Shown here in pieces: positions 36,084 to 44,909 of a stretch of 64,000 nucleotides of DNA. Below the pieces are notes generated by a model. That model ran no database searches. It was not told the DNA's origin and saw nothing but the letters and a program-made list of their open reading frames with translations. This DNA comes from Ignavibacteria bacterium (GTDB lineage: Bacteria; Bacteroidota; Ignavibacteria; Ignavibacteriales; Melioribacteraceae). Within the stretch, counting starts at the first letter, position 1, and every line of letters begins with the position of its first letter. Position numbers and translations under genes: made by a program. Where the stretch lies: positions 1 through 64,000 of the forward strand of contig WPAE01000024.1 of assembly GCA_009773205.1 (NCBI GenBank), in the 5' to 3' direction.

Positions 36084-36997
36084 TGGGCAAGCGTGCGTTT
36101 TTATTTCCGGGACAAGGTTCTCAATATATAGGTATGGCAAAAGACTTATATGAGAATTCTGTTGAAGCAAAAGAGATGATTAAAACTGCTGAAGAAGCAA
36201 TCGGAGTTCAACTCTCTCACATAATGTTTGAAGGACCAGAAGATGCTCTGAAACAGACCGACGTTACGCAGCCATCAATCTTTTTGCATAGCGTTGTGCT
36301 TGGTAGTTTAATTAGAACTTTAGAACCGGATATGGCTGCGGGTCACTCTTTAGGCGAATACTCCGCGCTTGTATCGGCTAAAGCAATTCAATTTTATGAT
36401 GCAGTTAAACTAGTTCGCGCTCGAGGAGAAGCAATGCTACAAGCCGGCATTGATTGGAAAGGAACTATGGCTGCTATTGTTGGTCTTGATGCGAAATTTG
36501 TTGATGAAGCTTGCATAGAAGCATCCGGTGAAGGTATTGTACAATGTGCAAATTTTAATTCTCCAGGGCAGATTGTAGTTTCCGGCTCCGTTGATGGGGT
36601 TAAAGCTGCGATGGAATTATGTAAAGCTAAAGGTGCAAAGCTTGTTAAAGAATTAGTTGTAAGCGGAGCTTTTCACTCACCTTTAATGGAAAGCGCAAGA
36701 GAAAAATTAAAATCTAAGTTAGACGAAACTCCTTTTTACGATGCTAAGACTCCTGTTTACGCGAATGTTACTGCAAAACCGGTTCAGTCTAAAGACGAAA
36801 TAAAAGATTTGTTGAATCAGCAATTGACTAAACCAGTTAGATGGGAAGAAACGATTATTAATATGATAAACAATGGCGCTGATGAGTTTTATGAAATTGG
36901 TCCAGGAAAAGTTTTACAAGGTTTAGTAAAGAGAATTAATCCGAATGTAAAAGTTTTTGGCATAGATAAATACTCTGAAGTAGAGAAATATTTGTGA
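36083..36997 (+). CDS. fabD: Malonyl-CoA:ACP transacylase
   Basis: 304 residues. FLFPGQGSQYIGM lies at the N-terminus, the nucleophile Ser89 in GHSLGEYSAL, and the partner His near residue 203 in SGAFHSPLM. It loads malonyl groups onto ACP. The stop overlaps the next gene's GTG start by 4 bases. Confidence 0.97.
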   Translation: MGKRAFLFPGQGSQYIGMAKDLYENSVEAKEMIKTAEEAIGVQLSHIMFEGPEDALKQTDVTQPSIFLHSVVLGSLIRTLEPDMAAGHSLGEYSALVSAKAIQFYDAVKLVRARGEAMLQAGIDWKGTMAAIVGLDAKFVDEACIEASGEGIVQCANFNSPGQIVVSGSVDGVKAAMELCKAKGAKLVKELVVSGAFHSPLMESAREKLKSKLDETPFYDAKTPVYANVTAKPVQSKDEIKDLLNQQLTKPVRWEETIINMINNGADEFYEIGPGKVLQGLVKRINPNVKVFGIDKYSEVEKYL

Positions 36998-37605
36998 CTG
37001 AGCCAAAATTTAACAAAATGATTAACGGCTTATATATAGATCCGTTAATCTTCACGCAAAAGTTTGTGAAAGCATGCGATGTATGTATTTGCTCCGGCGA
37101 GTGCTGCTATTACGGAGTTTATACTGATAAGTCTGAGCATGAACTTATAATGAGTATAAAAGACAGAATCGTTCAATCAATGGATGATTCTCAAACCAAA
37201 GAAACTGTTAAATGGTTTGAAGAGCCGGAACCGGATGATGATTTTCCTTCAGGTGTTGCTGTTGGAACTGAACTGCATAACGGAAAGTGTGTTTTTCTGG
37301 ATAGGCAAGGATTCTGTACGCTGCAGAAGGTTGCAATGGAAGATGGTGAATTCAAGTGGAAATATAAGCCGTTATATTGTATCTTGTTTCCACTTGTAAT
37401 TTTTGAGGGCGTTCTTACAGTGGATGATGACCATTTGAGCAGAATGCATTATTGCAGCAAAGTTGAAAATCAAAATTCTACCGTTTTTGAATGTTGTAAG
37501 AACGAATTGAAGCATGTTCTGGGCGAAGAGGGCTTCAAAGAATTAGAGCTTTACAGAGCAGAATACTTTAGCAAAACTAATAGAGGCAGAATTGAAGTTA
37601 GCTAA
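36994..37605 (+). CDS. DUF3109 family Cys-rich protein inserted in the fab cluster
   Basis: 203 residues from a GTG start overlapping the fabD stop by 4 bases. Several Cys (CDVCICSGECCYYG at ~26-39, then scattered C through GKCVFLDRQGFCTLQ and YCILFPL) are typical of DUF3109/YkgJ-like proteins, possibly a metal- or Fe-S-binding fold. It has no signal peptide. Function is unknown. It interrupts the usual fabD-fabG order, and its end overlaps fabG by 14 bases, so it is tightly co-expressed with fatty acid synthesis. Confidence 0.8.
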   Translation: MTEPKFNKMINGLYIDPLIFTQKFVKACDVCICSGECCYYGVYTDKSEHELIMSIKDRIVQSMDDSQTKETVKWFEEPEPDDDFPSGVAVGTELHNGKCVFLDRQGFCTLQKVAMEDGEFKWKYKPLYCILFPLVIFEGVLTVDDDHLSRMHYCSKVENQNSTVFECCKNELKHVLGEEGFKELELYRAEYFSKTNRGRIEVS

Positions 37606-38335
37606 CAAAAAAGCCATTGTAACAGGTGGAACAAGGGGAATTGGTAAAGGGATAGTTAAAGAATTAGTAGATAACGGTTGTAGTGTTGTTTTCACTTACA
37701 ACAGCTCGGATGAAGCAGCTCGTAATCTTGAACAAGAGCTTTCTAAAGATACAGTAAAAGTTTATGGTTTTAAGGCAGATGCTTCTTCTTTTTTGGCAGC
37801 AGATGAAGCAGTAAAATTTGCGTTAGAAAAATTAGGCGGTATTGATATACTTGTTAACAACGCCGGAATTACTAAAGATGGACTGCTCCTTAGAATGAAT
37901 GAACAAGATTTTGATACAGTAATTAATGCAAACCTTAAAAGCGTGTTCAATTATACTAAAGCAATTCTCAAAACTTTTTTAGGGCAAAAGGGCGGAAAAA
38001 TAGTGAATATTTCTTCTGTGGTTGGAATAATTGGCAACGCCGGGCAGGCAAATTATGTTGCTTCTAAAGCCGGTGTAATTGGAATGACAAAATCCAATGC
38101 AAAAGAGTTAGCTTCCAGAAATATAAATGTTAATTGTGTTGCACCAGGCTTTATTGAAACTGATATGACAGATAAACTTAATGATCAGCAAAAAGAAGCA
38201 ATTCTTCAAAATGTTCCTATTAAAAGATTGGGCAAGCCAGAAGATATTGCAAAAGCAGTTTTGTTTTTAGCCAGCAGCGATGCTGATTATATCACCGGAC
38301 AGGTGTTTACTGTAGATGGTGGTATGGTGATGTAG
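37592..38335 (+). CDS. fabG: 3-oxoacyl-ACP reductase
   Basis: 247 residues, short-chain dehydrogenase. [10 protein letters not shown] is the NADPH-binding motif; the catalytic Ser lies at 141-142, Tyr155 and Lys159 in YVASK. The family sequence begins right at the TTG at 37592 ([12 protein letters not shown]), preceded by AGAGGCAGA, so TTG is the likely start. It overlaps the DUF3109 gene by 14 bases. Confidence 0.96.
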   Translation: MKLANKKAIVTGGTRGIGKGIVKELVDNGCSVVFTYNSSDEAARNLEQELSKDTVKVYGFKADASSFLAADEAVKFALEKLGGIDILVNNAGITKDGLLLRMNEQDFDTVINANLKSVFNYTKAILKTFLGQKGGKIVNISSVVGIIGNAGQANYVASKAGVIGMTKSNAKELASRNINVNCVAPGFIETDMTDKLNDQQKEAILQNVPIKRLGKPEDIAKAVLFLASSDADYITGQVFTVDGGMVM

Positions 38336-38381
38336 CTGTAATTTTAATAAACTTATTTGTACAACCATAAAAGGAGTAACA

Positions 38382-38615
38382 ATGGACGTAGCAGCAAAAG
38401 TAAAAGAAATCATTATGGATAAGCTTGGTGTTGAAGAATCTCAAATTACACCAGAAGCTTCTTTCACAAACGATCTTGGCGCTGACTCTCTCGATATAGT
38501 TGAATTAGTTATGGGGTTCGAGTCTGCTTTCAATATTTCTATTCCAGATGAAGATGCAGAAAAGATCGGAACTGTTGGAGACGCTACAAAATATCTCACT
38601 GAGAAATTAGGATAA
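38382..38615 (+). CDS. acpP: Acyl carrier protein
   Basis: 77 residues, acidic. Ser36 in [11 protein letters not shown] carries the phosphopantetheine arm that shuttles acyl chains. AAAGGAG lies 6 bases before the ATG. Placed between fabG and fabF as usual, with a longer 5' gap that may hold its own promoter. Confidence 0.98.
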   Translation: MDVAAKVKEIIMDKLGVEESQITPEASFTNDLGADSLDIVELVMGFESAFNISIPDEDAEKIGTVGDATKYLTEKLG

Positions 38616-38623
38616 ATTTGTAA

Positions 38624-38650
38624 AGGCCACGGCTAAACCGTGGTCTTCAA
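38624..38650 (+). terminator. Weak terminator or processing hairpin between acpP and fabF
   Basis: CCACGG (38627-38632) pairs with CCGTGG (38638-38643), loop CTAAA, followed by TCTTCAAATTTT. The T-run is broken, so partial termination is likely, which would fit the high acpP expression common in bacteria. Confidence 0.6.
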
Positions 38651-38690
38651 ATTTTACGAATCTGAATAAAACTATTTTATAGGAATTAAA

Positions 38691-39935
38691 ATGCGTAATA
38701 GAAGAGTAGTAATAACCGGAATTGGAGCTTTAACCCCAATCGGAAATTCTAAAGATGAATATTGGAATGGACTTACCACCGGAAAAAACGGTGCTGGTCT
38801 TATTACTAAATTCGATACTACGAATCACACTACAAAGTTTGCATGCGAAGTAAAGGGTTTTGACCCTACTACTTACATTGATAAGAAAGAAGTTAAGCGC
38901 ATGGATGCTTATACTCATTACGCACTTGCAACTGCCGCTATGGCTTTGGAAGATTCAAAATTAGATTTGTCAAAAATTAATCTTGAACTTGCCGGTGTTG
39001 TTTTTGGAAGCGGTATTGGCGGCATTCAAACCTTTGAAGACCAACACACAGCCTTTATGCATGGCGGGCCAAAGAGAATTAGCCCTTTCTTCGTACCTAT
39101 GATGATTCCGGATATTGCAGCAGGGCAAATTTCTATAAAATATGGTTTAAAAGGACCTAACTACGCTACAGTTTCTGCTTGCGCTACTTCTTCTCATGCA
39201 ATAGCAGATGCTTTCATTCTTGTTCAACGAGGTTCTGCAGATATAATTTTTACCGGAGGCTCAGAGTTTCCTATTACACAAATGGCAGTTGGTGGGTTTA
39301 ACTCAGCACGCGCACTTTCTACTTGGAATGACCGTTATATGGAAGCATCGCGTCCATTTGATAAAGACCGGAATGGTTTTGTTATGGGCGAAGGAGGCGG
39401 CGTTCTTGTTCTTGAAGAATTAGAACATGCATTAAACCGTGGCGCAAATATTTACGCCGAAGTTGTAGGTGTTGGTATGACCGGCGATGCTTTTCACATT
39501 ACTGCTCCACCGCCAGGCGGTGAAGGCGCAGTTCGTTCGATGAGAGAAGCACTTAGAGATGCACAAGTTGATCCCACTGTTGTAGATTATATAAACGCTC
39601 ATGGCACTTCTACTGAGTTAAATGACATGAACGAAACTCAAGCTATAAAAACAGTTTTTGGTGGTCACGCTTATAATTTGGCTGTTAGTTCAACAAAATC
39701 TATGACTGGACATTTGCTTGGCGCAGCCGGCGCTGTTGAATCTATTGCCACTGTTCTGGCTATTAAGCATGGTATTATTCCGCCAACAATTAATCACGAT
39801 GAACCTGGCGAAGGCTTGGACCTTAACTACACGCCTAAAGTTGCTGTAAAAAAAGATTTAAATTACGCTGTATGCAACACTTTTGGTTTTGGCGGTCATA
39901 ATGCTTCGTTATTATTTAAAAAGTTTGAAGGATAA
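38691..39935 (+). CDS. fabF: 3-oxoacyl-ACP synthase II (KASII)
   Basis: 414 residues. It elongates acyl-ACP by condensation with malonyl-ACP. Cys164 in VSACATSSHA, His in NAHGTSTELND and His in KSMTGHLLGAAG form the Cys-His-His triad. It follows acpP and lies 3 bases before rnc. Confidence 0.97.
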   Translation: MRNRRVVITGIGALTPIGNSKDEYWNGLTTGKNGAGLITKFDTTNHTTKFACEVKGFDPTTYIDKKEVKRMDAYTHYALATAAMALEDSKLDLSKINLELAGVVFGSGIGGIQTFEDQHTAFMHGGPKRISPFFVPMMIPDIAAGQISIKYGLKGPNYATVSACATSSHAIADAFILVQRGSADIIFTGGSEFPITQMAVGGFNSARALSTWNDRYMEASRPFDKDRNGFVMGEGGGVLVLEELEHALNRGANIYAEVVGVGMTGDAFHITAPPPGGEGAVRSMREALRDAQVDPTVVDYINAHGTSTELNDMNETQAIKTVFGGHAYNLAVSSTKSMTGHLLGAAGAVESIATVLAIKHGIIPPTINHDEPGEGLDLNYTPKVAVKKDLNYAVCNTFGFGGHNASLLFKKFEG

Positions 39936-39938
39936 TTT

Positions 39939-40727
39939 TTGTTTGGAAAATTTTTAGCCAGAATCTCGGCTTTATTTCAGAATAAAAAGATTCAGTCGGT
40001 TTTAGATAAAAGATTCCATGATAATCTTGGAAAACTTGAATCGTTATTAGGTTTCAAGATTTATAACCATTCATATTACTTAAAAGCTTTAACACACCGT
40101 TCATATTTGGAGCTTTATCCTGAGCTAAATAAATCTAACGAACGTTTAGAGTTTTACGGCGATTCTGTGCTCAACATGATAGTCGCAAAATATCTTTTCA
40201 AACAATTTTCCAAAAAGGATGAAGGCTTTTTAACGAAAACTAGAGCTTCGATGGTAAACCGGAATAGATTGTATTCTGCTGCTGAAGAAATCGGTCTAAA
40301 AGATTTGCTTCTTTACAACGAAAAATACCTGCGTGGCTCTAAAGATGGTTTCCAAACTATAATGGCAGATGCGTTAGAGGCTCTAATTGGAGCAATAGAT
40401 TTAGACCGTGGTCACTACGAAGCCGAAAAATTTGTTCATAGTTACATAATAGAACCCTTTGTTGATGATGATACTTTTCTTGAAGACACAAATTACAAAG
40501 GGCAGCTTTTGGAACTGACACATTCTCTCAAACTACCTTTCCCAACTTATAAAGTTGTAAAAGAGGAAGGGCCTCACCATAATAAAAATTTTATTGTAAG
40601 CGCATATTTAGGCGAGCAGATTTACGGCACAGGGCAGGGGAAAAACAAAAAAGTAGCCGAGCAAGAAGCATCTAAAGAGGCGCTTGCAAAGTTGAATAAT
40701 AGCAGCTCTGCGCAAATATTAGCTTAG
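39939..40727 (+). CDS. rnc: Ribonuclease III
   Basis: 262 residues from a TTG start. The RNase III signature NERLEFYGDSVL holds the catalytic acidic residues, with a second acidic motif in MADALEALIGA. A C-terminal double-stranded-RNA-binding domain ends GQGKNKKVAEQEASKEALAKL. The N-terminal ~30 residues (ARISALFQNKKIQSVLDKRF) extend beyond short family members. It ends the fatty acid operon, as in many bacteria. Confidence 0.96.
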   Translation: MFGKFLARISALFQNKKIQSVLDKRFHDNLGKLESLLGFKIYNHSYYLKALTHRSYLELYPELNKSNERLEFYGDSVLNMIVAKYLFKQFSKKDEGFLTKTRASMVNRNRLYSAAEEIGLKDLLLYNEKYLRGSKDGFQTIMADALEALIGAIDLDRGHYEAEKFVHSYIIEPFVDDDTFLEDTNYKGQLLELTHSLKLPFPTYKVVKEEGPHHNKNFIVSAYLGEQIYGTGQGKNKKVAEQEASKEALAKLNNSSSAQILA

Positions 40728-40964
40728 AGATAATATTTCTACTATAACTGAAATAAAATCATACTGGTCTATAAGGGCGAGATATTATTGGAGAAGTTTC
40801 TAAAAGTAATGAAAATTACTTAGTGCATGTACGCAAAAAAACTTAGTTTACAGCTATCATAAAGGCGTTTCTAAAAAACAAAAATGTTTGTGGTTTTGGG
40901 GAACTGAGCAGCGAAAAACTCCGTTCCGTTTCAATGAACAAGCTGCGTTCTCCATATAATTTGC

Positions 40965-41045
40965 GGGCGCCTCTAAAAGCTTTTGTTTTAAAATATTTCA
41001 TCCCGCAAAGCGGGACAAAGGAAATTGATATTTTTAGAGGCGCCC
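40965..41045. repeat. 81-bp element with 14-bp perfect terminal inverted repeats, copy 1
   Basis: GGGCGCCTCTAAAA (40965-40978) and its exact complement (41032-41045) bound the element. An inner stem CCCGC-AAA-GCGGG sits at 41002-41014, and intermediate arms (AATATTTC / GAAATTGATATT) also pair, so the whole element can fold as one long hairpin. A second copy, about nine-tenths identical, is at 59862-59942. No coding potential; MITE-like. Confidence 0.85.
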
Positions 41046-41175
41046 TTGCGCTAAAGATTACCAGCAATTTAAATTTCATTCTGTTTTTCTAAAAGAAGTT
41101 AGCAAAAGAGTAATTCTGATCTCTATCTTGCCTTTTTGCAGAAACGTTATTGGGAAAAGAATCTAAAGCCTCCGT

Positions 41176-41225
41176 TTTCAGCGAAGTTTAGATGTTTCGT
41201 CCGCAGGAGATGTACTTAACATGTT
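41176..41225 (+). repeat. Relative of the 7571-7640 repeat (opposite strand)
   Basis: Shares the 16-base core TAGATGTTTCGTCCGC with the minus strand of 7571-7640, along with the preceding TTTCAGC and following CTTAACAT-like ends. Confidence 0.55.
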
Positions 41226-41447
41226 AAAAAAGCTGCGCGGCGTAACTTCCGTTTCTAAGGAATTTGAAATAGCTAACAAAGTTGACAGCCTAAATAATTC
41301 ATTACTAAAAAACAGTTGAAATGGTTATAAAAATTTGTTTCGTTTCAATAACCAACGAATTAATAAGAAAACAGTGAAAATTTTTAACCGTTTTAACAGG
41401 TTGAAACATCTGAAATATTTACGCTAAGTCATGGTGAGTCTTCGACA

Positions 41448-41471
41448 CAATCACTGCCTTCGCAGTGATTG
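41448..41471. other. Perfect 10-bp-stem hairpin
   Basis: CAATCACTGC (41448-41457) and GCAGTGATTG (41462-41471) with a 4-base CTTC loop. No T-run follows on either strand. It sits just inside a GTCATGGTGA stretch that also begins the 15694 element. Confidence 0.6.
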
Positions 41472-41501
41472 GCTCAGACTGACATCCAGTACTCAATATT
41501 T

Positions 41502-41590
41502 CGAAATTGCCACACTTCCTGCCTCCCGTCTCGCCTTCGGCTAGCCGAGGCGGACGCCGCGTCGGCTCATCAGGCGGGCGGCTGGCTCAG
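41502..41590 (-). repeat. Inverted relative of the inner part of the 15694-15909 element
   Basis: The minus strand of 15795-15860 and the plus strand here share CGAAAT, ACTTCCTGCCTC, CCGTCT, GCTCATCAGGCGGGC and GGCTCAG-like blocks in the same order. This copy carries about 30 extra bases forming a near-palindrome (CGCCTTCGGCTAGCCGAGGCG-like), an apparent insertion in the hairpin centre. Confidence 0.6.
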
Positions 41591-41723
41591 CTTGCCTGCT
41601 GCAAGCAGGTGTGACAATAGATTAATTATTCAAATATTTCAGGTTATAATTTCCTGCGGCTAACCTGAGTAAATAAGCAAATGTTTATTACAGAAATAAA
41701 AATCTTCAGACAGAAAAATTGTG

Positions 41724-42152
41724 TTAAAAATCTTTCTCAAATAGCTTTTCGATCTCAAACTTATAAACATCTGTTTCAGCGTACTTTTGATGGCGGAATT
41801 TTTCAAACTCTTGAATTCCCCAAAGAATATCAACTCCGTTTGTTTCGGCTACAGAGTTAATCCAAAGCAATTCGTTAGGCGTCATTTGTCTATCAGCGTA
41901 TGCTAAATGAATTCCATCAACAATAAATGCTTTTGCTATTTCACTATTTGAAAATTTTGGAGGCGAGTTTTCTAAATATACATTCTCTGGTAATTCATGC
42001 AAGGCTGTTCTACAAAACTCAATATCGTAGCCTAATATTTTGGATAACTTAAAGAACCATGACTTTTCATGATCTAAAATCTGCTTGTCTTTGTCCATCA
42101 GTAAAAGCATTCCCCGCAAATATTTCCCTCGGTCTTGAGCGGTTATTTTCAT
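41724..42152 (-). CDS. Uncharacterised helical protein, possibly TerB-like
   Basis: 142 residues, all-helical in appearance, no signal peptide. The segment GMLLLMDKDKQILDHEKSWFFKLSKILGYD and the later IVDGIHLAYADRQMTPNELLWINSVAE look like the two acidic D-x-x-I/M-x-x-x-E halves of TerB/DjlA-type helical repeats. The similarity is by pattern only and function is unknown. It is isolated between repeat-rich intergenic stretches. Confidence 0.7.
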   Translation of the reverse strand: MKITAQDRGKYLRGMLLLMDKDKQILDHEKSWFFKLSKILGYDIEFCRTALHELPENVYLENSPPKFSNSEIAKAFIVDGIHLAYADRQMTPNELLWINSVAETNGVDILWGIQEFEKFRHQKYAETDVYKFEIEKLFEKDF

Positions 42153-42252
42153 TTCTTTCCTTATAAGTCACGTAAAGTAAATTGTAATTATCTGTCATTC
42201 TTATTCACGATCTTGCCAGTTCAACCTACGTTCGAAATATTTTAATGAATCT

Positions 42253-42302
42253 CCTCGCCGCAACCTGCCCGCCGCTTTGCTTTAGCAGGCGGGGCAGCGA
42301 GG
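42253..42302. repeat. 50-base GC-rich hairpin, followed by two short hairpins to 42372
   Basis: Outer arms CCTCGC/GCGAGG and inner arms CTGCCCGCC/GGCGGGGCAG form a long imperfect stem. Immediately downstream are CGCCTC-AA-GAGGCG (42328-42341) and TCCGCC-TCT-GGCGGA (42358-42372). These resemble the GC-rich inserts at 118-137 and 15808-15835 and contrast with the surrounding AT-rich DNA. Confidence 0.6.
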
Positions 42303-42389
42303 TTTCTGAAAACAAATTTTATTTATTCGCCTCAAGAGGCGGGGAATTTGACCCTCGTCCGCCTCTGGCGGATTAAAAATTTCTTTTGT

Positions 42390-42500
42390 TTTTCATAAAT
42401 GAGCCTACTCTAAAAAGCCATGATCATTATTAAAAAATGTCGTTTTGGACTTACCCGCCCAACCCTCCATAAAACGGCAGGTGGGTTAGATTCGGCTCCT
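42390..42500 (+). repeat. Intergenic palindromic repeat, copy 2 (inverted relative to 1294-1412)
   Basis: Flanks match the reverse complement of 1294-1412, but the GC-rich core (ACCCGCCCAACCCTCC...) is in the same orientation as in the plus strand of copy 1. Core and flanks are thus inverted relative to each other between copies. Confidence 0.75.
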
Positions 42501-42536
42501 AAATGTTAATTTACACAACAGGTTAAAAAGTAATTA

Positions 42537-42749
42537 TTATTTCTTACTCTTAAGTTTTTCAAGCTGTGATTTGAATTTCGCTACTATCTTTTTTGCCCAG
42601 ATAAACTCTGTTGCAAGTATTGATAAGCCAACCGGTATTACTATAAACGCCGGACCCGGAAGTACAATTAGCGCTAATCCTATTAATACTATTGTTCCGC
42701 CAATTATTGCAATTATAATTCTTTTAAGCTGCTTGAGAGATTTAAACAT
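42537..42749 (-). CDS. PGPGW-family small membrane protein
   Basis: 70 residues. One long hydrophobic hairpin holds the family motif in its Ala variant (VLPGPAFIVIPVGLSILATEF, about 28-48), then WAKK and a Lys-rich tail. The PGPGW family is a putative transmembrane protein of unknown function. It lies 48 bases after the prolyl oligopeptidase gene, separated by a hairpin. Confidence 0.85.
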   Translation of the reverse strand: MFKSLKQLKRIIIAIIGGTIVLIGLALIVLPGPAFIVIPVGLSILATEFIWAKKIVAKFKSQLEKLKSKK

Positions 42750-42759
42750 ATATTTACCG

Positions 42760-42790
42760 TAGAGTGAACACAGTTGCTGTGTCCACTCTA
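42760..42790 (-). terminator. Hairpin after the prolyl oligopeptidase gene
   Basis: A 14-bp stem with one mismatch (TAGAGTG-ACACAG type arms at 42760-42773 and 42777-42790) and a 3-base loop begins 7 bases beyond the stop codon of the peptidase. There is no clear T-run on the minus strand, so it may be a 3'-end stabiliser or a weak terminator. Confidence 0.45.
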
Positions 42791-42797
42791 ATTTAGT

Positions 42798-44909
42798 TTA
42801 GAATTTTGGATTTAAGCCAACGTTGTAGAACATGAAAGAATATAAATCTGTAAGAAGCTCAATTGATTTTGAAGTGCTTGTTCCTGCTCCGTGTCCAACT
42901 TTAGTTTCTATTCTTATCAAAGCCGGATTTTTACCGCTGTTCATTTCTTGCAGAGCAGCAGCATACTTAAATGAATGAGCTGGAAAAACTCTATCATCAT
43001 GATCTGCTGTAGTTACCATTGTAGCCGGATAATCTACACCTTGCTTTAGGTTATGAAGCGGAGAATAAGCATACAAGTACTTGAATTGATCCGGTTTATC
43101 GCTGGAGCCATACTCTGGAACCCAAGCCCAGCCAATCGTAAATTTATGGAAGCGAAGCATATCCATAACGCCAACTTGAGGAAAAGCTACTTTAAATAAT
43201 TCGGGTCTTTGATTAATTACAGCTCCAATCAACAAGCCGCCATTAGAGCCGCCTTGCACAGCTAACTTAGAAGAGTTAGTGTATTTGTTATTTATAAGCC
43301 ATTGAGCGCCGGCAATAAAATCATCAAATACATTTTGCTTCTTATGCAATTTACCTGCTTGATGCCAAATCTCTCCATATTCACCACCGCCTCGCAAACA
43401 AGCCAATGCATAAATAACTCCGTTTTCTAACAAAGGAATTCTTCCAACTGAAAAGCCGGGCTGCATAGAAGCATTAAAGCCACCGTAAGCGTAAAGCAAA
43501 GCTGGATTTTGCCCGTTTAGTTTCAATCCTTTTTTATGAACGATGAAGAGAGGGATCTTTGTCCCATCTTTACTCTCATAAAAGATTTGTTTCGTTTCAA
43601 AACCATCTGGATTGAATTTTACGTTTGATTTTCTGAACAGCGATGATTTGTTAATCTTAATATCGTACTTGTAAATAGTTGGCGGATAGGTGAAGGAAGT
43701 AAAAGTGTAAAATGTTTCTTTATCTTCGGGTTTTCCCCAAAAACCGGAAACCGTTCCAATACCTGGTAATTTGATGTCGTAAAGATAAGTTCCGTTAGTT
43801 TCAAAAACAGAAACAACACTTGTAGCATCCTTAAGTTGAGTAACAATAAGTTTTCCTCCAACATGAGAAACACGTTGAATAACCATATTAGTTTCAGGTA
43901 TTAAAGTTGTCCAGTTCGCTTTATCAGGTTTATTCAAATCTATTAAGACAACCTTGTTATTTGGGGCGTTAAGGTTTGTCATAATCAAAAACTTATCGCC
44001 AAAATTATCTATGAAGTTATAATCGGCATCCGGTTTGTTAATCAGTTTAACAACTGCCTCATCTTTTTCAAGACTTTTGTACCAAAGCATATTTTCGCTT
44101 GCAGAGCCTTCCCAAACTGATATAATTAAAAATTTTTCATCATCGGTTACACTTGCTCCAAAACCTCTCTTAGGGTTTTCTTTATCCTCAAGAATTAATA
44201 TGTCTTCGGATTGCCCCGTTCCTAGTTTATGATAATAGAGCTTCTGGAATTCATTTTTTTGTTTGAGTTCTTCGCCGGGCATTGGCTCATCGTATCTGCC
44301 ATAGAAAAATCCATCTTTAAACCAAGCGTTACCGCTGAATTTTGAAAATTTGATAACATCGTTAGTAAGCAGTTTAGTTTTTAAATCCATAACAAAAAAC
44401 TCTCTCCAATCTGAGCCGCCGCGGGAAATTCCGTAACTCATATACTTGTAATCATTAGAGAAGAAAGTGCCTCCTAAACTTACAGAACCATCGTTCGAAA
44501 GCTTATTCGGATCGAGAAGAACTTCCGGCCTGCCGTTTAATCCTTTTTGTATGTAAATAACGCTTTGCTCTTGGAGCCCATCATTCTTAGAAAATACATA
44601 GTGATCGCCAATTTTACTTGGCGCTGAATATCTTTCATAATTCCACAAATCTGTTAAGCGCTTTTTGATTTTATCTCTGTAAGGAATTTGCGAAAGATAA
44701 GTATGAGTTACTTTGTTTTGTTCTTCAACCCAGGCTGCTGTTTCTGAAGAGTTGTTATCTTCGAGCCATCTGTATGGATCGGCGATTTTTGTTCCATGGT
44801 AATCATCAATATGATCAATTTTTTTTGAGGTTGGATAGTTAATTGATTGGGAAAATATTTGATTACCCAAAAAAGGGATGATCGCTAATAATAAAAGTAA
44901 CTTTTTCAT
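42798..44909 (-). CDS. Prolyl oligopeptidase (S9A family), secreted
   Basis: 703 residues. A signal peptide (MKKLLLLLAIIPFLGNQIFS) precedes INYPTSKKIDHIDDYHGTKIADPYRWLED, the S9A N-terminal signature. A beta-propeller covers roughly 70-420 and an alpha/beta-hydrolase domain the rest. The catalytic triad is Ser in GGSNGG (~556), Asp in DHDDRV (~638) and His in GHGAG (~674). It cleaves short peptides after proline. Probably periplasmic. Transcribed alone or with the PGPGW gene. Confidence 0.96.
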   Translation of the reverse strand: MKKLLLLLAIIPFLGNQIFSQSINYPTSKKIDHIDDYHGTKIADPYRWLEDNNSSETAAWVEEQNKVTHTYLSQIPYRDKIKKRLTDLWNYERYSAPSKIGDHYVFSKNDGLQEQSVIYIQKGLNGRPEVLLDPNKLSNDGSVSLGGTFFSNDYKYMSYGISRGGSDWREFFVMDLKTKLLTNDVIKFSKFSGNAWFKDGFFYGRYDEPMPGEELKQKNEFQKLYYHKLGTGQSEDILILEDKENPKRGFGASVTDDEKFLIISVWEGSASENMLWYKSLEKDEAVVKLINKPDADYNFIDNFGDKFLIMTNLNAPNNKVVLIDLNKPDKANWTTLIPETNMVIQRVSHVGGKLIVTQLKDATSVVSVFETNGTYLYDIKLPGIGTVSGFWGKPEDKETFYTFTSFTYPPTIYKYDIKINKSSLFRKSNVKFNPDGFETKQIFYESKDGTKIPLFIVHKKGLKLNGQNPALLYAYGGFNASMQPGFSVGRIPLLENGVIYALACLRGGGEYGEIWHQAGKLHKKQNVFDDFIAGAQWLINNKYTNSSKLAVQGGSNGGLLIGAVINQRPELFKVAFPQVGVMDMLRFHKFTIGWAWVPEYGSSDKPDQFKYLYAYSPLHNLKQGVDYPATMVTTADHDDRVFPAHSFKYAAALQEMNSGKNPALIRIETKVGHGAGTSTSKSIELLTDLYSFMFYNVGLNPKF

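Larger units (their letters stand above)
40728..41723. other. Repeat-rich gene-free region
   Basis: About 1 kb without a supportable gene. It contains the 81-bp inverted-repeat element (40965-41045), a relative of the 7571-7640 repeat (41176-41225), a 10-bp-stem hairpin (41448-41471) and an inverted relative of the 15.8-kb element (41502-41590). A 64-residue frame at 41469-41663 lies inside these repeats and is not considered a gene. The region is between the rnc end and a minus-strand gene, so transcripts converge here. Confidence 0.6.
42153..42536. other. Gene-free region with a row of GC-rich hairpins and a repeat copy
   Basis: 384 bases without a supportable gene. From left to right: an AT-rich stretch, a 50-base GC-rich hairpin (42253-42302), two further short hairpins (42328-42341 and 42358-42372), and the second copy of the inverted-core repeat (42390-42500). 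Confidence 0.6.

Noticed and set aside
40965-41045. CRISPR repeat
   Set aside because: Only isolated copies 19 kb apart exist; no regular repeat-spacer array and no cas genes are in the window.
41469-41663. 64-residue open frame in the repeat region
   Set aside because: It lies entirely inside palindromic repeats, has no ribosome-binding site and no protein-like composition.
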